A stretch of DNA of 64,000 nucleotides from Sphingomonas telluris (lineage in GTDB: Bacteria; Pseudomonadota; Alphaproteobacteria; Sphingomonadales; Sphingomonadaceae). Positions 1-8,797 of the stretch are shown in pieces (the stretch's first letter is position 1; every line of letters begins with the position of its first letter). The stretch lies in the NCBI RefSeq assembly GCF_022568775.1, contig NZ_JAKZHW010000001.1, forward strand, positions 434,001 through 498,000, written 5' to 3'. Under the pieces are notes generated by a model, which saw only the letters and a list, made by a program, of their open reading frames with translations, was not told the origin of the DNA and made no database searches. The translations under genes were made by a program, and so were the position numbers.

Positions 1-48
1 GGGCGTCCGGCACGTGGGAACGCAATCGCGCCGGACGCCCGTTTGTCG
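1..48. terminator. Hairpin at left edge, probable terminator
   Basis: Bases 1-11 (GGGCGTCCGGC) and 30-40 (GCCGGACGCCC) form a perfect 11-bp inverted repeat around an 18-base loop, followed by GTTTGT. It sits past the 3' end of the LOV-HTH gene and may serve that gene, a gene to the left of the window, or both. The T-tract is weak, so the terminator role is inferred from position and stem strength. Confidence 0.45.
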
Positions 49-105
49 ATGAGAAGGTGGAGAGGCGACGGACGCGGCGCGATACGGACTTTGGCCCGTA
101 GGTGC

Positions 106-708
106 TTAAAGCCCGGCTTCGACTGCGATCCGGATGGCCTCGGCGGAAGTGGCTACGCCGAGCCGCTCGAGCAGGAGCGCGCGGTGCATCTTCACCGTCT
201 TCTCGCTGATCTTCAGCTGCCATGCGATCTGCTTGTTCAGGCGCCCACCGGCCATCAGCTCCAGGACCTCGCGCTGGCGGGGCGGCAATTCGCCGACGAG
301 GGCCGACGCCCTTGCACGGCGCTGCGAGAGCGCGTCGGGCGGACCCAAGTCGACCTGCGAACCGAGGAACCAGGCGAGGCCGCCCTCAGGATCGAACAAG
401 GGCGTGATCATCACGCCGTTGCGGAAGGCCGAGCCGTCCTTCCGGTAATTGAGGATCTCGACGAGCACGGGCCGCTCGGCGCCGATGGCAGTGCGGATCT
501 GATCGCTGATGATGGGATCGGTCGCCTCACCGGCGAGAAAGCGACAATTGCGGCCGACTACGTCGCCTTCGGCATAGCCCGTCAGGTCGCAGAAGGCGCC
601 ATTGACGACCTCGAGCGGATTATCCGGCCGACGAGGATTGCTGACGACCATCGCGAGCGGCGAGGCGTCGACGCTGTCGAGCAATTGCTGATGATCCAGA
701 CCGGCCAA
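106..708 (-). CDS. LOV-domain LuxR-type transcription factor (EL222-like blue-light regulator)
   Basis: Predicted blue-light-activated DNA-binding protein of about 200 residues. The N-terminal PAS/LOV domain has the flavin-binding core GRNCRFLAG, whose cysteine (about residue 55) would form the light-driven FMN adduct. It also has the flavin contacts NYRKDGSAFRN and FLGSQVDL. The C-terminal half is a LuxR-type helix-turn-helix (LPPRQREVLELMAGG, then SEKTVKMHRALL). Domain order and length match EL222 of Erythrobacter litoralis, where light releases the HTH to dimerise on DNA. I chose TTG at 708 because AGGAG lies 5 bases upstream; a GTG at 714 overlaps that site. The gene begins just after the GH5 stop, so the two are probably one transcript. 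Target genes cannot be read from the sequence. Confidence 0.93.
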   Translation of the reverse strand: MAGLDHQQLLDSVDASPLAMVVSNPRRPDNPLEVVNGAFCDLTGYAEGDVVGRNCRFLAGEATDPIISDQIRTAIGAERPVLVEILNYRKDGSAFRNGVMITPLFDPEGGLAWFLGSQVDLGPPDALSQRRARASALVGELPPRQREVLELMAGGRLNKQIAWQLKISEKTVKMHRALLLERLGVATSAEAIRIAVEAGL

Positions 709-716
709 GGGCACTC

Positions 717-2066
717 CTAAGCAGATGCAACTGACGCGCGAAGCGCGGCCGCATGATCTCTGATCAACGCCTGTGTGGAAAGATCGGTATCAAAGACGCT
801 GTACCAGCCCTGCGGCTCGTGCGGCGGATCGCCGACGTATGAGGTGTCGCCCCGTACGAAATGCTTGTCGGGGTGCTGCGCGCGTCCTTCGCCGCCCCAC
901 GCCCAGAAGTTCGAGCCCGCGATCGGCCCGCCGCTGCGCACGCTGTCGAGCACCGCGCCGTAGATGAGCGAGTAGAAGCGGTCCTTATAGGTCGTCGCGC
1001 TCCCGGGATCGAAGCCGCCGCCGTCGCGCGGGAAACCAAACTCTTCGATGACCAAGGGTCTGTGGAGCTGCGCGGCAATGGCGACTTGCCGTGCGATGTA
1101 GTCGCGGGTCTTGGTTTCGACCGTCGGCCAGGTTCCGGCGAGGTCCTTGGGGTCTGCCCAGCTCCAGTTCTGCGGCCAGATGTGCGCGGTGACGTAGTCG
1201 ATGGCAGCCGTAGAGTGCGCATCGAGGACGCAGTCGTCGCTGTCGAGGCAGCCCTGCGTTCCTTCGCTACCGGTGCAGACGAGATGGTTGGGATCCAGCG
1301 ACTTGATCGCGCGGGCAGTTCCCTCGATCCAGCCGAGATATGCAGGCATGTTCTTCCGCCCTGCCTCTTCGCTGCCTCCCGGCCTCGGCTCGTTGGCGAG
1401 CTGCCATGACATGATCGCCGGGTCGTCACGGTAAAGCTGTCCGGTGACCGTGTTGCGTCGAGTAACGACGGCGCGAACATAGTCATAGTAGAGGTTGGTC
1501 GCAGCCGCGCTCTCGTAAAATTCCGAGGCCATGTCGGCGAATTCCGGCCAAGGATGCGCCGGGTCGTTCATGTTGATGTAGCGGCCGCCGTTCGTCCAAT
1601 AGAGATAGGTCATCATCCCGCCCGACCATTCCCAGAAATTGGTCAGGTAGATGACCGCCCGCATGCCGCGCTTGCCCATCTCCGCCAGGGCGAAGTCGAG
1701 CCCGCGCAGAAGCGTCTCGTTGTACTCGCTCGATTGCGTCCGGAACGCCGGCGTGATGGAGTTCTTGAGCGGCGAGAGCTCGGATGACCCGAGAATACGG
1801 ACGTTGGAAATGCCGAGCATCTGAAGCCGGTCGAACTCGCGCCTCAGCCGTTCGCGGTTCCCGAACGGCGTGTCGGCGCCGAGGTGTGCCGCGTACCACA
1901 TGTTCGTTCCGGCGTAGCGGTACGTCTCATTGCCGAGCACGAACCGATTGTGTTCCCGGCGCACGAATTGTGGAGGTGAGGGCGGCGAGACGAGCGGCGC
2001 GGTGGCGCAGCCGGCAAGAAGTGCGGCTGAGCCCACGAGCAATTCACGGCGATTCACTGGCCCCAC
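717..2066 (-). CDS. GH5-family endo-mannanase-like glycoside hydrolase, Tat/lipoprotein signal
   Basis: Predicted exported GH5 hydrolase acting on beta-mannan or a similar beta-glycan. The N-terminus carries a twin-arginine-like RRELL followed by a hydrophobic stretch and a lipobox ending LLAGC, so it should be a membrane-anchored lipoprotein. GH5 marks are the acid/base glutamate in SWQLANEPRPG and the nucleophile glutamate in LVIEEFGFPR, with WYAAHLGAD and NVRILG typical of the mannanase-like subfamily. I chose GTG at 2066, preceded by AGAGGGG about 7 bases upstream; a second GTG at 2057 is possible. It shares a 77-base divergent promoter region with a ROK sugar kinase and is followed at once by the LOV regulator. 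Exact substrate is not certain from sequence. Confidence 0.86.
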   Translation of the reverse strand: MGPVNRRELLVGSAALLAGCATAPLVSPPSPPQFVRREHNRFVLGNETYRYAGTNMWYAAHLGADTPFGNRERLRREFDRLQMLGISNVRILGSSELSPLKNSITPAFRTQSSEYNETLLRGLDFALAEMGKRGMRAVIYLTNFWEWSGGMMTYLYWTNGGRYINMNDPAHPWPEFADMASEFYESAAATNLYYDYVRAVVTRRNTVTGQLYRDDPAIMSWQLANEPRPGGSEEAGRKNMPAYLGWIEGTARAIKSLDPNHLVCTGSEGTQGCLDSDDCVLDAHSTAAIDYVTAHIWPQNWSWADPKDLAGTWPTVETKTRDYIARQVAIAAQLHRPLVIEEFGFPRDGGGFDPGSATTYKDRFYSLIYGAVLDSVRSGGPIAGSNFWAWGGEGRAQHPDKHFVRGDTSYVGDPPHEPQGWYSVFDTDLSTQALIRDHAAALRASVASA

Positions 2067-2092
2067 GATCCATCCCCTCTGTTGCGTCGCGC

Positions 2093-2109
2093 ATGGTAGC
2101 GCTAGCGAT
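2093..2109. promoter_or_regulatory. LacI-type operator candidate between GH5 and the sugar kinase
   Basis: The divergent promoter region contains the perfect 8-bp palindrome TAGCGCTA (2097-2104) inside ATGGTAGCGCTAGCGAT. An AGCGCT core with a central CG is typical of LacI-family operators in sugar-utilisation loci of this group. It is placed to control both directions. No LacI gene is in the window, and the outer bases are only partly symmetric. Confidence 0.4.
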
Positions 2110-2143
2110 GCCGAACGGAAGCGTATCAGTGGCGGGGAGTTCA

Positions 2144-3028
2144 ATGGCGGAATTGCCGTTCGCGGGGGTCGAGCTCGGCGGCACCAAATGCGTCTGCACA
2201 CTGGGGCGATCGCCGGATGAGATCCTGCGTCAGGAGACCGTCGCGACGACCGTGCCTGACGAGACGCTGGGGACGATCGAGGCGCTCCTCAGGGAATGGT
2301 CGCGGGACGGCATTGCTTCACTCGGCATCAACAGCTTCGGACCCGTCGATCTTGGTCCGGATTCGCCGACCTGGGGCTTCATTACGAACACAACCAAGCC
2401 GGAATGGTCGGGCACCGACGTCGCCCGCAGGCTCGCGAGCGCGGCCGGCACCAAGGTGGCGTTCGATACGGACGTGAACGGTGCCGCCCGAGCCGAAATG
2501 CGATGGGGTGCCGGACGCGGCTTCGACGATTTCGCCTACATTACGGTCGGGACCGGTATCGGCGTGGGGCTCGTCGTGAACGGCAAGCCGACGCGTGGCT
2601 TCGCCCATAGTGAGCTTGGCCATATCCGCCCGGTTCGTCTTGCGGGAGACGACTGGCCGGGCGCGTGCAGCTTTCACGGCGCCTGCGCCGAGGGCTTGGC
2701 GTCGGGCCCGGCGATCAAAGCGCGCCTTGGCTCGCGCGCCATCGCCTCGATCGCGCCCGATGATCCGGTGTGGGAAACCGTTGCGTACGCACTGGCTCAA
2801 CTTTGCCACTCGATTGTCTGCGCGGCCTGCCCAATGCGCATCGCGATTGGAGGCGGGGTCATGGAGCGCCAGCCGCACCTGCTTGCACGCGTGCAGGAGA
2901 TGCTGATCGAGAGCCTGAACTCTTACGTGGCCCTCCCGCGCGCCGACTACGTTGTCGCTCCTGAACTCGGCGCGCAGGCGGGGCCTATGGGGTCGATCGC
3001 ACTCGCGATGGACGCCCTCGCCGCCTAG
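2144..3028 (+). CDS. ROK-family sugar kinase (fructokinase/mannokinase type)
   Basis: Cytoplasmic ATP-dependent hexose kinase of 294 residues. The ATP/phosphate loop is at the N-terminus (GVELGGTKCVC). Further ROK marks are DVNGAARAE, TVGTGIGVGLVVNG and the zinc site HSELGH...CSFHGACAEGLASG, in which H, C, H and C are in the usual places for fructo/mannokinases. The start at ATG 2144 is supported by GGGGAG 5 bases upstream; the frame is open further left but overlaps the GH5 promoter and signal region. A sugar transporter follows 66 bases downstream, so import and phosphorylation of a monosaccharide released by the neighbouring hydrolase is the likely role. Mannose or fructose are the best guesses. 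Confidence 0.85.
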   Translation: MAELPFAGVELGGTKCVCTLGRSPDEILRQETVATTVPDETLGTIEALLREWSRDGIASLGINSFGPVDLGPDSPTWGFITNTTKPEWSGTDVARRLASAAGTKVAFDTDVNGAARAEMRWGAGRGFDDFAYITVGTGIGVGLVVNGKPTRGFAHSELGHIRPVRLAGDDWPGACSFHGACAEGLASGPAIKARLGSRAIASIAPDDPVWETVAYALAQLCHSIVCAACPMRIAIGGGVMERQPHLLARVQEMLIESLNSYVALPRADYVVAPELGAQAGPMGSIALAMDALAA

Positions 3029-3094
3029 CATTTCGTGCCTTGTGAGCGCGGTCCTCCCTGCTAGGGTCGCGCCGCCATCTGGAGGGAGAGACGC

Positions 3095-4405
3095 ATGGCG
3101 CAATCGGATACTCGTTCGGCAACCGTGACCAGCGCCTACGCGATCGTCACCTGCCTGTTCTTCGCATGGGGCTTCATCACCTCGCTGGTCGATCCTTTGG
3201 TCGCCGCGGTGAAGGGCATCTTCCAGCTGAGCGACGTCGAGGCGCAGCTGAGCGCCTCGGCATTCTTCATCGCCTATGGCGTGATGAGCTTGCCCGCCGC
3301 CGTGCTCTTGTCGCGCAGGAAGGCCGTTGGGACTGTCCTGATCGCGCTGACGCTCATGGTCGCCGGCTGCCTCATCATGCTCGCCGCGGCGAACATCGCC
3401 GTCTACGAGCTGGTGCTTCTCGGCCTGTTCGTCCTCGCGAGCGGCATCACCATCCTGCAGGTCGCGGCGAACCCGCTGGCAGCGGCCCTTGGAACGCCCG
3501 AGAAGAGCCACTTCCGCCTGACCTTCAGCCAGACTTTCAACAGCCTTGGCACGTTCATCGGCCCGTACCTCGGCGCCGCGCTTTTCCTGAAGGGCGTCGA
3601 GGTGAAGCACGGCTCCGTCATCACTGACGAGGTCCGCGCGCAATCGCTTGCCGGCATCGATCGCGCCTTCTTCTGGATCGCGGGCCTCATCATCCTCGTC
3701 GGCGTACTCATCTGGCTCGGCCGCCGCGTCATCAGCGAGTCCGCTCCTGCCGCTTCGGAAGAGACCGCGCGGCGCGGTGTAGTCGCCACTCTGAAGGACG
3801 CGGCATCGTCGCCATGGGCGCTGTTCGGCGGCCTCGCGATTTTCCTCTACGTCGGCGCCGAAGTGGCCATCGGCACGCAGATGTCCTTTTTCCTCAACAG
3901 CGATCGCGTCTGGGGCGTCCCGCTCGAAAGCGCCGCTAAGTTCGTCAGCCTCTATTGGGGCGGCGCGATGGTCGGCCGGCTCGTCGGCTCGGCGCTTCTC
4001 ACCAAGGTCCCGGCGCCCAAGCTCCTTGCGGTCTTTACCGGCGTGGCCTGCGCCATGTGCCTGTACGTCTTCTCGGTAGGTGGCGTCAGCGCGGGCTATG
4101 TCGCTTTGTCGATCGGCCTGTTCAACTCGATCATGTTCCCGGTGATCTTCACGATCACGCTGGAGCGCTCGACCGCATCGGAAGAGGCAACGTCCGGCTT
4201 CCTCTGCTTCTCGATCATCGGCGGCGCAGCGATCCCGCCGCTCGTCGGCCTGGTATCGCAGAACACGGATTACGTGACCGCGCTGATCGTCCCGGCGCTC
4301 TGCTATGCGGTGCTGTGCTTCTTCGCTTTGTCGGCAGGGCGGGCACGGTTGCCGCAGTCGACGGTTGCACGGGACACGCTCGAACCGGCCGTCGTCGAGC
4401 CGTGA
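3095..4405 (+). CDS. Sugar MFS transporter, FucP/GluP family
   Basis: Inner-membrane proton-coupled sugar importer of 436 residues with about 12 hydrophobic segments. The N-terminus (VTCLFFAWGFITSLVDPLV) and the segment LQVAANPLAAALG match the fucose/glucose/galactose permease group (FucP, GluP). A good ribosome site (GGAGGGAGAG) precedes ATG 3095. It follows the ROK kinase in the same direction, which suggests one unit that brings in and traps a hexose. It ends 4 bases before the convergent cutA stop, leaving no room for a separate terminator. Family call is firm; the sugar is inferred from neighbours. Confidence 0.88.
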   Translation: MAQSDTRSATVTSAYAIVTCLFFAWGFITSLVDPLVAAVKGIFQLSDVEAQLSASAFFIAYGVMSLPAAVLLSRRKAVGTVLIALTLMVAGCLIMLAAANIAVYELVLLGLFVLASGITILQVAANPLAAALGTPEKSHFRLTFSQTFNSLGTFIGPYLGAALFLKGVEVKHGSVITDEVRAQSLAGIDRAFFWIAGLIILVGVLIWLGRRVISESAPAASEETARRGVVATLKDAASSPWALFGGLAIFLYVGAEVAIGTQMSFFLNSDRVWGVPLESAAKFVSLYWGGAMVGRLVGSALLTKVPAPKLLAVFTGVACAMCLYVFSVGGVSAGYVALSIGLFNSIMFPVIFTITLERSTASEEATSGFLCFSIIGGAAIPPLVGLVSQNTDYVTALIVPALCYAVLCFFALSAGRARLPQSTVARDTLEPAVVEP

Positions 4406-4409
4406 TCGG

Positions 4410-4724
4410 CTAGCCGACGCTGTCCTCGACCCATTCGGCGTAGCTCTGCAGGAGCTTGTGGATGGGCCACACGGCAACGCACGGCACGTCGTAGCTGTGC
4501 AATCCGGCGATACGCGTGATCAGCGCGTCCGCGCGGTCCCGCGTCGTCTTGAGGATTGCAGGCACTTCCTCCGCGCTCTCGACCGTGCCGCGCCAGCGGT
4601 AGATCGAGCGACAAGGGCCGAGGATGTTGATGCAGGCGGCGAGGCCTTCCTCGACGACGGCCCGGCCGATCCGCTCCGCCTCGTCGGCGTTGGCGAAGAT
4701 GGCGTAGACCGAGACGACGCTCAT
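4410..4724 (-). CDS. cutA: Divalent-cation tolerance protein CutA
   Basis: Small trimeric CutA1 protein of 104 residues, starting MSVVSVYAIF. Recognisable family segments are EEGLAACINILGPCRSIYRWRG, EVPAILKTTRD, and the end HSYDVPCVAVWPI. The family is linked to copper and other divalent-ion tolerance, though its biochemical role is unsettled. The ATG at 4724 overlaps the stop of the upstream heme A synthase gene by 4 bases (ATGA), so the pair is translationally coupled. Confidence 0.92.
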   Translation of the reverse strand: MSVVSVYAIFANADEAERIGRAVVEEGLAACINILGPCRSIYRWRGTVESAEEVPAILKTTRDRADALITRIAGLHSYDVPCVAVWPIHKLLQSYAEWVEDSVG

Positions 4725-5785
4725 GCGGTCCGGCGTCCGAAGACGTGGGCGCCCCAGACCGTCGCCGCGACGAGGCTTGCACCCACTGCTTGGTGAAGGG
4801 CTGCGAGCCAGATGGCGACGCCGCTCAGCACAGTGAAGATACCGAGCAGGATCTGCGTTCCGAAGGCCGAATGGATGGCGATCGAAGCCGCCTTGCCGCC
4901 ATCCAGCTTCTTGAGGCTCCGCGCAAAGATCGCGAGCACCGCGACCACGATCCACGCCCACCAGCGGTGGACGAAGTGGATGAGGAAGGGATCGTTGGTG
5001 AAGGCATGGAGCGCGCCCTGGCTCCAGTCGACACCTTCGGGGAAGAAGCGGCCCTGCATCGTCGGCCAGTCGTTCGCGACCTGACCGGCATTGAGACCGG
5101 CCACCCAGGCGCCGAGGAGCAGCTGGAGGAACAGCACTCCAAGCGTCGCAACGGCGGCGCCTTTCAGCAGCGCAGGCCGGCTATCCGGAGTGTGGGCGAC
5201 CTGCCTGAGATCGAGCGCGACCCAGATGCACGCGGCCATGATGGTGAGTGCCAGCAGAAGGTGCGCCGACAGGCGGAAATGGCTGACGTCCGTGCGGTCC
5301 ACGAGGCCGGACATGACCATGTACCAGCCGAGCGCGCCCTGAAGCCCTCCGAGCACGAGGAGGCCGACGAGCTTCCAGCCGTAGCCCTGCGGGATGGCGC
5401 GCTTCGCTGCGAACCAGAGCAGGGGCAGGGCGAACACGACGCCGATCAGCCGCCCGATCAGGCGATGCAGCCATTCCCAAAAGAAGATGAACTTGAACTG
5501 GGACAGCGTCATCCCGGCCGGCCCGTTGATCTCGCGATACTCTGGGGTCTGCTGGTAGAGCTGGAAGGCGCGCTGCCAGTCGGCATGGGTCAGTGGCGGG
5601 ATGGCTCCCGTGACCGGCTTCCACTCAGTGATCGAAAGGCCGCTTTCGGTGAGCCGGGTGATGCCGCCGACCACGACCATCAGGAAGACCATTCCCGCGA
5701 CGGTCATCAGCCAGTTGGAGATGGCGAGCGGACGCTTGGTCGAAGCTGCCGCGACGGATTGCGAGCGGGGGAGTGCCGAGTCCAT
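4721..5785 (-). CDS. ctaA: Heme A synthase (COX15/CtaA)
   Basis: Membrane heme O hydroxylase that makes heme A for cytochrome aa3-type oxidase. Diagnostic motifs are GGITRLTESGLSITEWKPVTGAIPP, WEWLHRLIGR and, later, HFRLSAHLLLAL and HRWWAW, containing the histidines that bind heme. About eight membrane segments are seen, matching the type 2 (alphaproteobacterial, mitochondrial-like) CtaA of about 355 residues. I chose ATG 5785 (MDSALPRSQ); a TTG 39 bases upstream would add 13 residues. cutA follows with a 4-base overlap. No other cytochrome oxidase genes are in the window. Confidence 0.92.
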   Translation of the reverse strand: MDSALPRSQSVAAASTKRPLAISNWLMTVAGMVFLMVVVGGITRLTESGLSITEWKPVTGAIPPLTHADWQRAFQLYQQTPEYREINGPAGMTLSQFKFIFFWEWLHRLIGRLIGVVFALPLLWFAAKRAIPQGYGWKLVGLLVLGGLQGALGWYMVMSGLVDRTDVSHFRLSAHLLLALTIMAACIWVALDLRQVAHTPDSRPALLKGAAVATLGVLFLQLLLGAWVAGLNAGQVANDWPTMQGRFFPEGVDWSQGALHAFTNDPFLIHFVHRWWAWIVVAVLAIFARSLKKLDGGKAASIAIHSAFGTQILLGIFTVLSGVAIWLAALHQAVGASLVAATVWGAHVFGRRTA

Positions 5786-5859
5786 TTCGCGCGGGCCTAT
5801 GGCCGCTCGGGCTCGGCGCCACAAGCGGCAGCCCGCTTAAAGAATGCGTTGATGTGATG

Positions 5860-5888
5860 TTGTAACCTGACGGATGGCACGTTATATC
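5860..5888 (+). promoter_or_regulatory. Candidate promoter upstream of the MerC gene
   Basis: TTGTAA (5860-5865) and TATATC (5883-5888) are spaced 17 bases apart in an otherwise G+C-rich region, directly before the MerC gene at 5896. The segment also contains two degenerate GTTRTA-like half sites that could belong to a Zur operator. If this promoter is used, transcription would start almost at the ATG, so the message would be leaderless or the real start would be the ATG at 5932. Confidence 0.3.
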
Positions 5889-5895
5889 CTCGGCC

Positions 5896-6261
5896 ATGGC
5901 GGTAGCCCTGCAGACCCGTGGACTTGATCGGATGGCGATCGGCCTTTCGGGGCTGTGCGTCGTGCATTGCGTCGCGACCGCGGTTCTGCTCGGCATGCTG
6001 TCGGCCGCCGGCGGACTTCTCGGATCGCCGCTGATCCACGAAGTCGGGCTCACTTTCGCGATGTTGGTCGGTTCGTTCGCGCTCGGCCGCGGCATCCTGG
6101 AGCATGGCTTTATGATGCCAAGCGCGGTCGGCAGCCTTGGCCTGGGCGTGATGGCAGGTGCACTCAGCCTTCCTCACGATGGCACCGAAGCGACCTTCAC
6201 CGTCATCGGCGTCGGCATCCTCGCGCTGGGCCATCAGCTGAACCGGATCGCGGGCGAGTAA
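5896..6261 (+). CDS. MerC-domain membrane protein
   Basis: Small inner-membrane protein of 121 residues with four hydrophobic segments and the MerC signature early in the chain (DRMAIGLSGLCVVHCVAT), whose cysteines and histidine may bind a metal ion. MerC proteins were first described in mercury transport, but chromosomal copies in this group lie beside Fur-family genes and no other mer gene is present here. A zinc-linked role is therefore more likely than mercury uptake. ATG 5896 is used; ATG 5932, just before the signature, is an alternative. A Zur-like gene follows 40 bases downstream. Confidence 0.8.
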   Translation: MAVALQTRGLDRMAIGLSGLCVVHCVATAVLLGMLSAAGGLLGSPLIHEVGLTFAMLVGSFALGRGILEHGFMMPSAVGSLGLGVMAGALSLPHDGTEATFTVIGVGILALGHQLNRIAGE

Positions 6262-6301
6262 TCCGGCCTTCTTGCGGCCACTCCGGCCGAGGTCTAAATC
6301 C

Positions 6302-6778
6302 ATGTTTATGGCCGCTCATCAGCACCATCTTCACGAAGGCGAGTCGCTCAAGGCAGCTGCCCGCCAGCACCTGACGAGCCGCGGCGAGCAGTGGACCGAC
6401 ATGCGTGCCGCCGTGTTCGACGCTCTCTCGGGCTTCAACAGGCCGGCAAGCGCCTACGACATCGCTGAGGCGGTCTCGAACGAGCAGGGCCGGCGCGTCG
6501 CCGCCAACAGCGTCTATCGCATCCTCGACCTCTTCGTCGGCGCGAACCTCGCCCGCCGGGTCGAGAGCGCGAACGCCTATGTGGCGAATGCGCATCCCGA
6601 CTGCCTGCACGACTGCATCTTCCTGATCTGCGATAGTTGCGGGCAGGCCGTGCACATCGATGACGACAGCCTCTCCGGCGGCGTTCGGAAAGCGGCGGAA
6701 TCTGCCGGCTTTTCCAATCAGCGTCCGGTCATCGAAGTCCGCGGCACGTGCGGCGATTGCGGCGACGGCAACAGCTGA
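6302..6778 (+). CDS. zur: Fur-family transcriptional regulator, Zur-like
   Basis: Metal-responsive repressor of about 158 residues. The N-terminal winged helix spans the region from TDMRAAVFDALSG to NSVYRILDLFVG. The C-terminal half has a zinc site of two CxxC pairs (CDSCG and CGDCG) and a histidine-rich metal-sensing region (NAHPDCLHDCIF). The histidine-rich start (HQHHLHEGE) is typical of alphaproteobacterial Zur. ATG 6302 is chosen; the open frame extends 30 bases upstream. The MerC gene lies directly before it, which suggests a zinc-homeostasis pair. Zur rather than Fur is inferred from the extra cysteines and this neighbour. Confidence 0.8.
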   Translation: MFMAAHQHHLHEGESLKAAARQHLTSRGEQWTDMRAAVFDALSGFNRPASAYDIAEAVSNEQGRRVAANSVYRILDLFVGANLARRVESANAYVANAHPDCLHDCIFLICDSCGQAVHIDDDSLSGGVRKAAESAGFSNQRPVIEVRGTCGDCGDGNS

Positions 6779-6798
6779 GCGATTCCTGAGCAATCGCT
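6778..6798 (+). terminator. Hairpin after zur
   Basis: AGCGATT (6778-6784) and AATCGCT (6792-6798) are perfect 7-base arms around a 7-base loop, overlapping the last base of the zur stop codon. There is no T-tract, so it is a weak terminator candidate or an RNA-stabilising hairpin. Confidence 0.35.
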
Positions 6799-6874
6799 GA
6801 AATCGTCTGATTCAGGTCACTTGCGCCCGCCCTGTTGGTGACACGGGACAAGGTTCCGCGTAAGCACCGCCGCC

Positions 6875-8797
6875 ATGTCCGACCGGCCAGAAACACCGTT
6901 GCTCGATACGGTCCAGTATCCCGATGACATCCGGAAGCTGGATCGAAACCAACTTCCGCAGCTTGCCGAAGAGCTCAGGCAGGAAGTCATTTCCGCCGTG
7001 TCCGTCACGGGCGGGCACCTCGGCGCAGGCCTTGGCGTTGTCGAGCTGACGGTCGCCATCCATTATGTGTTCGACACGCCCAACGACAAACTGATCTGGG
7101 ACGTCGGCCACCAGGCCTATCCGCACAAGATCGTCACCGGCCGCCGCGATCGCATCCGCACGCTTCGCCAGGGCGGGGGCCTCTCCGGCTTCACCAAGCG
7201 CAGCGAGAGCGATTACGACCCGTTCGGCGCCGCGCACAGCTCCACCTCCATCTCGGCAGCCCTGGGCTTCGCGATTGCCAACAAGCTGTCGGATTCACCC
7301 GGAAAGGCGATCGCGGTCATCGGCGACGGCGCCATGAGCGCCGGCATGGCGTATGAAGCGATGAACAACGCCGCGGCCGCGGGAAACCGGCTGGTCGTCA
7401 TTCTCAACGACAATGACATGTCGATTGCGCCGCCGGTCGGAAGCCTGCGCAACTCGCTCGCGCGGCTGGTGAGCTCGGGCAAATATCTCGCTCCTCGCCG
7501 CCTCGCGCAGAAGCTCGCTCGCGCCATGCCGGAGCCGCTGCACGTCGCGGCGCGCCGCATGGAGGAATATGCCCGCGGTCTGGTCACCGGGGGCACGCTC
7601 TTCGACGAGCTCGGGTTCTATTATGTCGGGCCCGTCGACGGGCATGACGTCCGCGCCCTCGTCGAGGTGCTGGAAAACGTCCGCGATGCGCCCGAAGGGC
7701 CCATGCTGGTCCACGTCGTCACCAAGAAGGGCAAGGGCTACGGTCCGGCGGAGAGCGCAGCCGACAAGTATCACGGCGTGGTCAAGTTCGACGTGGTCTC
7801 GGGTGTCCAGGCGAAGGCCGCGCCGGGGGCGCCAAGCTACACCGGCGTCTTCGCCAAGGCTCTGATCGGAGAGGCGGAGCGGGACGACAAGATCGTCGCG
7901 ATCACCGCCGCGATGCCATCCGGCACCGGGCTCGACAAGTTCGAGGAGAAGTTCCCCGACCGCACGTTCGACGTCGGCATCGCCGAACAGCACGCCGTTA
8001 CCTTCGCGGCGGGCCTCGCGGCGCAGGGCTACCGGCCCTTCTGCGCCATCTATTCGACCTTCCTGCAGCGCGCCTACGACCAGGTCGTCCACGACGTCGC
8101 CATCCAGAACCTGCCCGTGCGGTTCGCGATGGACCGTGCGGGTCTTGTCGGAGCCGACGGAGCAACGCACGCGGGCAGCTTCGACCTCGCCTACCTCTGC
8201 ACACTGCCGAACTTCGTCGTGATGGCTGCGGCGGACGAGGCCGAGCTGGTGCACATGGTCCACACCATGGCCCTGCACGACAGCGGGCCGAGTGCAGTCC
8301 GCTATCCGCGCGGCGAGGGCAGGGGCATCCCGATGCCCGAAATCCCGGAGCGGCTAGCGATCGGCAAAGGCCGCATCGTCAAGCAGGGCAACAAGGTCGC
8401 CATCCTGTCGCTCGGCACGCGCCTCGCGGAAGCCGAGAAGGCGGCGGAGCAACTGGAGGCGAAGGGCCTGTCGACGACCGTCGCCGACCTGCGCTTCGCC
8501 AAGCCGCTGGACGAGGAATTGATCCGCAAGCTGCTGACGACGCACGAAGTGGCCGTCACCGTTGAGGAGGCGTCCATCGGTGGTCTCGGCGCTCATGTCC
8601 TGACGCTGGCGAGCGATGAAGGGCTCGTCGATGCCGGCCTCAAGATCCGCACCATGCGCCTGCCTGACACCTTCCAGGACCATGACAAGCCCGAGAAGCA
8701 GTACGACGAGGCGGGCCTCAACGCCCCGCATATCGTCGAGACCGTGCTGAAGGCTCTCCGCGTCAACAGCGCCGGCGTCGAAGAGGTGCGGGCGTAG
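6875..8797 (+). CDS. dxs: 1-deoxy-D-xylulose-5-phosphate synthase
   Basis: Thiamine-diphosphate enzyme that joins pyruvate and glyceraldehyde 3-phosphate, the first step of the MEP isoprenoid pathway (carotenoids, ubiquinone, undecaprenyl carriers). Full length at 640 residues. Motifs in order: [15 protein letters not shown], the ThDP site [17 protein letters not shown]...[25 protein letters not shown], the glutamate of [15 protein letters not shown], and [17 protein letters not shown] tlyA gene follows at once. Its last codon and stop (TAG 8795-8797) matter for the unusual start of tlyA. Confidence 0.97.
   Translation: MSDRPETPLLDTVQYPDDIRKLDRNQLPQLAEELRQEVISAVSVTGGHLGAGLGVVELTVAIHYVFDTPNDKLIWDVGHQAYPHKIVTGRRDRIRTLRQGGGLSGFTKRSESDYDPFGAAHSSTSISAALGFAIANKLSDSPGKAIAVIGDGAMSAGMAYEAMNNAAAAGNRLVVILNDNDMSIAPPVGSLRNSLARLVSSGKYLAPRRLAQKLARAMPEPLHVAARRMEEYARGLVTGGTLFDELGFYYVGPVDGHDVRALVEVLENVRDAPEGPMLVHVVTKKGKGYGPAESAADKYHGVVKFDVVSGVQAKAAPGAPSYTGVFAKALIGEAERDDKIVAITAAMPSGTGLDKFEEKFPDRTFDVGIAEQHAVTFAAGLAAQGYRPFCAIYSTFLQRAYDQVVHDVAIQNLPVRFAMDRAGLVGADGATHAGSFDLAYLCTLPNFVVMAAADEAELVHMVHTMALHDSGPSAVRYPRGEGRGIPMPEIPERLAIGKGRIVKQGNKVAILSLGTRLAEAEKAAEQLEAKGLSTTVADLRFAKPLDEELIRKLLTTHEVAVTVEEASIGGLGAHVLTLASDEGLVDAGLKIRTMRLPDTFQDHDKPEKQYDEAGLNAPHIVETVLKALRVNSAGVEEVRA

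Noticed and set aside
2318..4477. 719-codon open frame on the minus strand opposite the sugar kinase and transporter
   Set aside because: It is a G+C-driven antisense frame. It is extremely rich in Arg, Asp, Glu and Ala without any hydrophobic core or motif, and lies opposite two well-supported genes.
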